From: JASJAR01 sp038530285
Lineage (GTDB): Bacteria; Pseudomonadota; Alphaproteobacteria; Rhodobacterales; Rhodobacteraceae
Assembly (NCBI GenBank): GCA_038530285.1
Contig: JBCBCY010000002.1
Location: 124,001 to 188,000 of the forward strand
Length of the DNA: 64,000 nucleotides
Direction of reading: 5' to 3'
Under the pieces are notes generated by a model. It saw nothing but the letters and a program-made list of their open reading frames with translations. It had not been told where the DNA came from and ran no database searches. Shown in pieces: positions 58,783 through 64,000 of this stretch. Within the stretch, counting starts at the first letter, position 1; each line of letters begins with the position of its first letter. The translations under genes and the position numbers were made by a program.

Positions 58783-60162
58783 TTATGAAAAAATGCGGGT
58801 CAATGCCTGATCGACCGCGTCCACAATCTCGTTGATGTCATCTTCGGTCGAGATCAGCGGCGGGCTGAAACACAGCGTGTTGTTGAAGCCCGGAAGCGAA
58901 CGGTTGGTCGCCCCGATGATCACGCCCTGGCCCATACAATCGGCAACGACCGCCTGGACATCTTTTTCCGCCGCCGGATCCCTGGTGTGGCGGTTGGCGA
59001 CCAGTTCGGCGCCGCAAAACAGGCCTTTGCCGCGCACATCGCCAATCACGGCGTGCTTGTTCTGAAGCTCTTGCAGTTGCGCGACCAGTTGGGCCCCGCG
59101 CGCCTGGGTGTTTTCCAGCAAGCCCTCTTCTTCGATGATCGCCATGTTTTCGATGGCCGCCGCCGGGCCCGCGGTGCAGCCCCCGAAGGTGGAAATGTCG
59201 CGGAAATGGTTCATCGGATCGCCGGGATCGTCTTTGAACATCTCAAAGACCTCTTCGGTGGTGACCATGCAGGCGATGGCCGCATAGCCCGAGGCGACGC
59301 CCTTGGCCATGGTCACGAAATCGGGCTTCACGCCCCAATGCTGGTAGCCGAACCAGGTGCCGGTGCGCCCGATGCCGCAGACCACTTCATCAATGTGCAG
59401 CAAGACATCGTATTTCTTGCAAATCTCCTGGACGCGCGGCCAGTAGCCCTCGGGCGGTGGGATCACACCCCCACCCGCCGTCACCGGCTCCAGACACAGC
59501 GCCCCTACCGTATCGGGGCCTTCGTCCAGGATCACCTTTTCGATCTGGTTGGCGGCCCATTCGCCGTAATTGTCTGTCTGCACCTGGGCGCGGTATTCCA
59601 GGCAATGGGGCACGCGCACGAACCCCGGCGCAAACGGCCCATATTGCGCGTTGCGCTCATCCTGGCCGCCTGCCGACATCGTCGCCAATGTCGAGCCATG
59701 GTAGTCGCGGTCGCGGTAGAGAATCTTGTGTTTTTTGCCGCCGTAGCGCTTGTGGGCGATCTGACGGACGATCTTGAACGCCTTCTCATTCGCCTCAGAC
59801 CCCGAGTTGGTATAATAGACCCGGGCCATCCCCGGCATCTTGGCGATGAGTTTTTCAGCAAATTCCGCGCCGGGCACGGATCCCAGCGAATTCCCAAAGA
59901 AATTCATCTTGACCAACTGGTCGCGCACCGCATTGGCGATGCGTTCGCGGCCGTAGCCTACGTTGACCGTCCAGACACCGCCCGAAACCGCGTCGAGATG
60001 TTCGCGGCCCTTGGCATCCCACACCCGTACGCCCTTGCCCTCGACAATGATGCGCGGGTCGTTGGTTTCATGGGGTTTATGTTGCAATAGATGATGCCAC
60101 AGATGCGCCCGATCTGCTTCGACCACCGCGCTCATATCGTTCTGACTGAATATCGTGTTCAT
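58783..60162 (-). CDS. tpa: Taurine:pyruvate aminotransferase (class III)
   Basis: Tpa transfers the amino group of taurine to pyruvate, yielding sulfoacetaldehyde and alanine. The 459-residue PLP enzyme has NSGSEANEKAFKIVRQ, LYRDRDYHGSTLA, HIDEVVCGIGRTG and the PLP lysine in DFVTMAKGVASGYA. Class III enzymes are hard to tell apart by motif alone; the assignment relies on the adjacent tauABC and tauR. A GGGAG ribosome site precedes the ATG. Confidence 0.88.
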   Translation of the reverse strand: MNTIFSQNDMSAVVEADRAHLWHHLLQHKPHETNDPRIIVEGKGVRVWDAKGREHLDAVSGGVWTVNVGYGRERIANAVRDQLVKMNFFGNSLGSVPGAEFAEKLIAKMPGMARVYYTNSGSEANEKAFKIVRQIAHKRYGGKKHKILYRDRDYHGSTLATMSAGGQDERNAQYGPFAPGFVRVPHCLEYRAQVQTDNYGEWAANQIEKVILDEGPDTVGALCLEPVTAGGGVIPPPEGYWPRVQEICKKYDVLLHIDEVVCGIGRTGTWFGYQHWGVKPDFVTMAKGVASGYAAIACMVTTEEVFEMFKDDPGDPMNHFRDISTFGGCTAGPAAAIENMAIIEEEGLLENTQARGAQLVAQLQELQNKHAVIGDVRGKGLFCGAELVANRHTRDPAAEKDVQAVVADCMGQGVIIGATNRSLPGFNNTLCFSPPLISTEDDINEIVDAVDQALTRIFS

Positions 60163-60300
60163 GACGTGCTCCCGGATGGCTCATCTTCGACGGTATAACC
60201 TGTCCTGACAAGGCAGGCTCAGATAGGGCCAGAGTGCAACCATCCATAGCGCCAGAAAAGCAGGATTTCCGCCAAAAAATGAGGCGCCGGGCAAACGAAT

Positions 60301-60334
60301 CTGGACCTAGTCGTTGCCTGACATGTGGACCTAT
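60301..60334 (+). promoter_or_regulatory. Candidate TauR operator, two direct repeats
   Basis: CTGGACCTAG at 60301-60310 and GTGGACCTAT at 60325-60334, 24 bases apart on the same strand. Taurine regulators of the MocR type are known to bind CTGGAC-type direct repeats. The second repeat ends where the -35 should be, while a TATAGT -10-like element sits at 60356-60361. That spacing fits an activator site for tauABC. Confidence 0.65.
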
Positions 60335-60422
60335 GGGCAAAGAAAATTTGGTCGCTATAGTGCTGTGTCATAACTCGGACATGCCAGGGTGGCGTGTTCA
60401 TAAAATCCGCAGGGAGTCTTTT

Positions 60423-61421
60423 ATGAAACTGAAATCGAAATTGCTGACGGCAGTCGCCGGCGCGGCAATGGTCGCCGGGTCGAGCGCTTTTGCCGACGGG
60501 CACCTTGAAGAAATCACGGTCGCCTACTTCCTGGAATGGCCGACCCCGAACCAGTTCGCCCAAACCAACGCGATCTATGAAGAAGAGCTTGGCGTGAAAG
60601 TGAACTGGGTCTCGTTTGATGCAGGCACCGCAATGTCGGCCGCCATGGCATCGGGCGATGTGCACATCAGCTTCAGCCAGGGCGTGACGCCCTTCCTCGT
60701 GGCGACAGCCGCCGGTCAGGATCTTCAGATCGTCGACGTCGCGGTGACCTATTCGGACAATGACAATTGCGTTGTTCGGTCTGAGCTGGAAATCACCGCT
60801 GAGAATGCTGCTGAGCTCGAGGGCAAGGAAGTGGCAGTGCCGTTGGGCACGATGGCGCATTCGGGCTTTTTGACCCAGATGGCGCATTTCGGCGTCGACA
60901 CCGACACGATGTCGATCGTTGACATGTCGCCGGTCGACTCGGCTGCGGCTTTCGCCAACGGGTCGCTGGATATGGTCTGCGGCTGGGGTGGCCCACTGCG
61001 GCGGATGAAAGAATACGGCAACGTGCTTCTGGAAGGTCAGGAAAAGGAAGACGTGGTCGGCAAGGTGTTCGACGTAACGTCGGTCCCGACCGAGTTTGCT
61101 GAAGAAAACCCTGAACTTCTCACCAAGTTCCTAGCTGTCACCGCGAAGATGAACGCGATGTATGCCGACGATCCTGCCTCGATGCTGCCAGACATTTCAG
61201 CGGCCGCCGGTATGGATGCCGAAGGCACCGAAGCCGTCATCGCTACGTTCCGCTTCCCGGACGTCGAAACGCAATTGTCGGATGCCTGGATGGGCGGCGG
61301 CCTTGTGGACTTTCTTGCAAACTCGGCCGCGAGCCTTGAAGCAAGCGGTCAGCTGACGGCACTTGACGACTATGCACCGCTGGTGAATTCGAGTTTCCTC
61401 GAAGCCGTCTCAAGCATGTAA
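60423..61421 (+). CDS. tauA: Taurine ABC transporter, substrate-binding protein
   Basis: A 332-residue periplasmic protein with a signal peptide ending in SAFAD near residue 24. The NMT1/TauA-type fold is shown by VAYFLEWPTPNQFAQ, ASGDVHISFSQGVTPFLVA and PLGTMAHSGFL. An AGGGAG site lies 7 bases before the ATG; a longer frame from 60234 is rejected. It is the first gene of tauABC and captures taurine for the permease. Confidence 0.9.
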   Translation: MKLKSKLLTAVAGAAMVAGSSAFADGHLEEITVAYFLEWPTPNQFAQTNAIYEEELGVKVNWVSFDAGTAMSAAMASGDVHISFSQGVTPFLVATAAGQDLQIVDVAVTYSDNDNCVVRSELEITAENAAELEGKEVAVPLGTMAHSGFLTQMAHFGVDTDTMSIVDMSPVDSAAAFANGSLDMVCGWGGPLRRMKEYGNVLLEGQEKEDVVGKVFDVTSVPTEFAEENPELLTKFLAVTAKMNAMYADDPASMLPDISAAAGMDAEGTEAVIATFRFPDVETQLSDAWMGGGLVDFLANSAASLEASGQLTALDDYAPLVNSSFLEAVSSM

Positions 61422-61518
61422 GACACCCTACCGGGTGACATGTTGGGGCGCGGTCATCACAAGGTGGCCGCGCCCTTTTCATAACAACAACAAGACCTTC
61501 GTGGACAAAGGAGACGCC

Positions 61519-62334
61519 ATGACCGACGCTAGCTCTGGCCTCGTGATCGACGATGTTTCCATGACCTTCGAATTGCCCAACGGCGGCTCTGTCGAAGCAT
61601 TGAAGAACATCAATCTCAACATCAAGGAAGGCGAGCTGATGTCTGTGCTGGGCCCGTCGGGCTGCGGCAAGACCACGCTTTTGAATATTCTGGCGGGCTT
61701 TCTGGCCCCCACGGGCGGCCAGATCGCGCTTGATGGCGACAGGGTGACAGGGCCGTCTTCGGAACGCGGCATGGTCTTTCAAAAGGGCGCCTTGTTCGAA
61801 TGGATGAGCGTGTCAAAGAACATCGGCTTCGGTCCGGCGATGGCGGGGGTCGATAAGGCCACGATCGACGCGAAGGTGAACGAGCTTCTGGGCATCGTCG
61901 GCCTGCAGGATTTTGGCGAAAAGATGATCTATGAACTCTCGGGCGGGATGCAGCAGCGTGTCGCCCTGGCGCGCTGTCTGGCCAATGACCCCGACGTCAT
62001 CTTGATGGACGAACCTCTGGGCGCGCTCGACGCGCTGACGCGCGAAAAGATGCAAAGCCTGGTTTTGGACATCTGGAAGAAGACCGGCAAGACGATCATC
62101 CTGATCACCCATTCGGTCGAAGAGGCGCTGCTTCTGGGCGAACGGCTGATCGTTATGGCGCCGCGCCCGGGGCGCATCCACAAAGAATACCGCCTGCCCT
62201 TTGCCGAGTTGGGCGTCGGGGCCGACCTGCGGGTCGTCAAGCAGCATGACGACTTCGGCGTCAAACGCGATGAGATCCTGAACATGATTTGGGACATGGA
62301 AGAAGAAATTATGGGTCGGACGGAGAGCGCCTGA
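61519..62334 (+). CDS. tauB: Taurine ABC transporter, ATP-binding protein
   Basis: A 271-residue ATPase of the nitrate/sulfonate/taurine class. Walker A is LGPSGCGKTT, signature LSGGMQQRVALARCL, Walker B VILMDEPLGALD, and switch LITHSVEEAL. The AAAGGAG ribosome site and MTDASS start at 61519 are preferred over a longer frame. Its stop overlaps the tauC start by one base (TGATG). Confidence 0.94.
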   Translation: MTDASSGLVIDDVSMTFELPNGGSVEALKNINLNIKEGELMSVLGPSGCGKTTLLNILAGFLAPTGGQIALDGDRVTGPSSERGMVFQKGALFEWMSVSKNIGFGPAMAGVDKATIDAKVNELLGIVGLQDFGEKMIYELSGGMQQRVALARCLANDPDVILMDEPLGALDALTREKMQSLVLDIWKKTGKTIILITHSVEEALLLGERLIVMAPRPGRIHKEYRLPFAELGVGADLRVVKQHDDFGVKRDEILNMIWDMEEEIMGRTESA

Positions 62335-63659
62335 TGGGACAAGACGTATTGGAACTGTTCGGCTCAACCCTGTGGATGATCGTCGGGATCCTGGGGATTT
62401 TTGCACTTTACCTGGTCATCTCTGCGGTGTGCTGGTTCGTCTATTCGCTGGTGACCCGAAACCGCGAAGAGCATGGCTACGGCAGCCTGAAAACCGTGAC
62501 CTTTGGCGACGAAAGTTCAGTCGTGGCCAACCGCATCGCCTCGATCGCCTCGGTCATTGCGGTGTTTGTCTTGTGGGGCGTGGCCACGGGGTCATCCTTG
62601 CTGCCCTTCACCCTGCCCCAACCTTTCGTCGGCGACACGCAGTTTGAATACACGGCCGTGAACGCGGATGGTGAGACAGATACGGGCACCGTCTTTGTAC
62701 GGGTCCACCCGTTTGGCGCCGAAGGGGTCGAAGACCCCGCGGGCGAAGATGGCGGCGACGGCTTTGCCAAAGACGACGTGGTGATCGTGGCCGAACGCCG
62801 CTCACGCGTGTTGCCGGCCCAACGCAATGACGACGGCGGCGATGTCGATGGCTACATGATCACCGAAGTCAACGGCCAGCCGATCTCCCCCGACACTCCG
62901 GTCACCTACGCCGATGCCACCATTGAAATGACCGGGCGCGGCTCGCTCTTTGTGAAACCCGACACCGGCTGGACGATGGAGGCGTTGTACCTGCCCCCAC
63001 CCGAAATGGTCTGGCAGCGGTTCTGGAACCTGAATGCGGATGGCTACCAGAACGTCGGGCTGTGGGAGAATGTGTTCTGGTCGCTGATCCGGGTGGTGAT
63101 GGGCTTTGCCCTGGGCTGTATCTTCGGCATTCCCCTGGGCTTTGCGATGGGGCTGAATTCCTGGATGCGCGGCTGGTTTGACCCGATCGTCGAATTCATG
63201 CGACCGGTGCCGCCCCTGGCGCTGATCCCGCTGGTGATCATCTGGTTCGGCATCGGCGAAGAGGGCAAGATCAGCTTGCTGTTCCTCGCAGCACTCTGGA
63301 TCATGACGATTGCGGCCCGCGCGGGTGTATCGGGGGTGAATATCTCCAAGGTGCATGCCGCCTATTCGCTGGGGGCCACCAAGCGCCAGATTCTGTCGAA
63401 GGTGATCTTGCCGAACTCCCTGCCGGAGATTTTCACCGGCGCACGTGTCGCGATGGGGGTGTGTTGGGGCACGGTTGTGGCCGCGGAACTGGTCGCGGCG
63501 GAAACCGGCGCCGGAAAAATGATCATCGCGGCCTCGAAGTTTCAGCTGACCGATATCGTGATCGTCGGGATCATACTGATCGGTGTGATCGGCTATGCGA
63601 TCGACATTCTGATGCGGGAAGCGGAAAAATACCTGGTGCCTTGGAAAGGGCGCGGCTGA
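62334..63659 (+). CDS. tauC: Taurine ABC transporter, permease with N-terminal extension
   Basis: A 441-residue permease, much longer than the usual 260-280. Two helices lie at about 10-40 and 63-85. About 135 non-membrane residues follow (95-230), rich in Asp and Gly, with the segment EDGGDGFAKDDVVIVAERRSR. The standard binding-protein-dependent permease domain comes last, ending EKYLVPWKGRG, with the EAA-type loop HAAYSLGATKRQILSKVILP. The insertion may lie in the periplasm and touch TauA. Confidence 0.9.
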   Translation: MGQDVLELFGSTLWMIVGILGIFALYLVISAVCWFVYSLVTRNREEHGYGSLKTVTFGDESSVVANRIASIASVIAVFVLWGVATGSSLLPFTLPQPFVGDTQFEYTAVNADGETDTGTVFVRVHPFGAEGVEDPAGEDGGDGFAKDDVVIVAERRSRVLPAQRNDDGGDVDGYMITEVNGQPISPDTPVTYADATIEMTGRGSLFVKPDTGWTMEALYLPPPEMVWQRFWNLNADGYQNVGLWENVFWSLIRVVMGFALGCIFGIPLGFAMGLNSWMRGWFDPIVEFMRPVPPLALIPLVIIWFGIGEEGKISLLFLAALWIMTIAARAGVSGVNISKVHAAYSLGATKRQILSKVILPNSLPEIFTGARVAMGVCWGTVVAAELVAAETGAGKMIIAASKFQLTDIVIVGIILIGVIGYAIDILMREAEKYLVPWKGRG

Positions 63660-63672
63660 GAGAAGGGCAAGG

Positions 63673-63690
63673 TTGGGGGCCAGCCCCCAA
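63673..63690. repeat. TTGGGGGC/GCCCCCAA hairpin of an intergenic repeat
   Basis: Perfect 8-2-8 inverted repeat followed by ACCCCCGAGGTATTT and AAGCAAGAGGAAGG. The following segment resembles the AGTATTTTGGCCAGGATGAAGG module in the repeat near 40.5 kb. Confidence 0.55.
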
Positions 63691-63719
63691 ACCCCCGAGG
63701 TATTTCAAGCAAGAGGAAG

Positions 63720-63741
63720 GGGCGCTGCGGCGCCCTTTTTT
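63720..63741 (+). terminator. Rho-independent terminator of tauABC
   Basis: GGGCGC pairs with GCGCCC around a TGCG loop and is followed by six T. Confidence 0.75.
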
Positions 63742-63755
63742 ACGGGCGCGGCAAT

Positions 63756-63765
63756 CTGGACCTAG
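63756..63765 (+). promoter_or_regulatory. CTGGACCTAG element upstream of tauR
   Basis: Identical to the first repeat between tpa and tauA, including three bases of left flank (AAT). It lies 52 bases before the tauR start codon. No good second repeat was found nearby. Confidence 0.55.
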
Positions 63766-63817
63766 CAGGCGCATGATTTCCGTGCCAAGTTAAGGCCAGC
63801 CACGGGGACCCGCCACC

Positions 63818-64000
63818 ATGACCATTCACGCCGAGAGCTTTTTTCTGGACAATGACGGCGATGGCACGCTGCAACACCAGATCAAACGGCGCGTGGTCGA
63901 AGGCATTCTGGCGGGCCGGTTTCGTCCGGGCGAGCGGATCCCCTCATCGCGCGAATTGGCCCGGCATCTGGGCATCAGCCGCATCACCGTTACAATCGCC
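63818..64000 (+). CDS. tauR: MocR/GntR-type taurine regulator TauR, N-terminal part
   Basis: The first 61 residues, cut by the window end. FRPGERIPSSRELARHLGIS and the next residues form a GntR-type winged helix-turn-helix preceded by LQHQIKRRVVEGIL. In MocR proteins an aminotransferase-like PLP domain follows; it is not visible here. The neighbouring taurine genes make TauR the likely identity. TauR is an activator of taurine use in Rhodobacter. Confidence 0.75.
   Translation, partial: MTIHAESFFLDNDGDGTLQHQIKRRVVEGILAGRFRPGERIPSSRELARHLGISRITVTIA

Overview
The window is a gene-dense, GC-rich stretch of chromosome from an alphaproteobacterium, most likely a marine Rhodobacteraceae (Roseobacter group) species. 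The evidence is a VPLPA-type C-terminal sorting tail, an IscR-like regulator with a single cysteine heading a long suf operon, the histidine phosphotransferase ChpT, an olsB-olsA ornithine lipid pair, a TauR-type taurine locus and dispersed alphaproteobacterial palindromic repeats. No rRNA, insertion sequence, prophage or CRISPR array is visible. Two tRNAs are present, Arg-CCG and Thr-GGT. Many genes overlap by 1-4 bases (ATGA or TGATG junctions), so coding units are tightly packed.

Layout. 1-5.4 kb: tail of a peptide-type substrate-binding protein, a sorted exported protein, a lytic transglycosylase, ssb and an OmpA-family protein. 4.3-10.8 kb: aroK-aroB, a short run ending in xerD, a metallophosphoesterase with an altered first metal motif, and a CBS-domain CorC-type membrane protein. 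11-15 kb: an SLC13 permease and a HerA-like ATPase, each followed by the same alphaproteobacterial repeat, then a candidate anti-Shine-Dalgarno small RNA and a promoter with a short leader ORF that contains a terminator. 15-20 kb: ialB, a stand-alone beta-ketoacyl synthase plus acyl carrier protein, an L,D-transpeptidase and a Tat-exported DUF882 protein. 20-22.6 kb: tRNA-Arg, then a chemoreceptor with a small periplasmic partner. 22.7-32.4 kb: an iscR-suf operon carrying two cysteine desulfurases, SufBCD and seven interleaved small or membrane proteins. 32.5-46.3 kb: housekeeping genes (icd, ctaA, a TrmJ-like methyltransferase, a ThiE-like protein, proA, murA), the ornithine lipid genes and chpT. 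46.4-47.9 kb: tRNA-Thr and four small genes of unknown function. 48-53 kb: an acyl-CoA synthetase, an ABC exporter and a LacI-type regulator.

53-64 kb is the most coherent metabolic block. A leftward operon, tpa then two large FAD-GcvT demethylase-like flavoproteins then an isocitrate lyase/PEP mutase family enzyme, stands back to back with tauABC and the start of tauR. A repeated CTGGACCTA element lies between tpa and tauA, and a third copy lies before tauR; these are probable TauR operators. Taurine would enter through TauABC and be deaminated by Tpa to sulfoacetaldehyde. The gene for its desulfonation (xsc) is not in the window. The two flavoproteins in the tpa operon suggest that N-methylated taurines, or other methylated amines, also feed the pathway. 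This last step is inference.

Another notable feature is a set of adjacent twin palindromes at four places (about 10.84, 31.88, 35.74 and 40.54 kb). Their arm sequences differ between sites but stay self-complementary. Two of the four are joined to a GCCTCCGGCGGGG segment.
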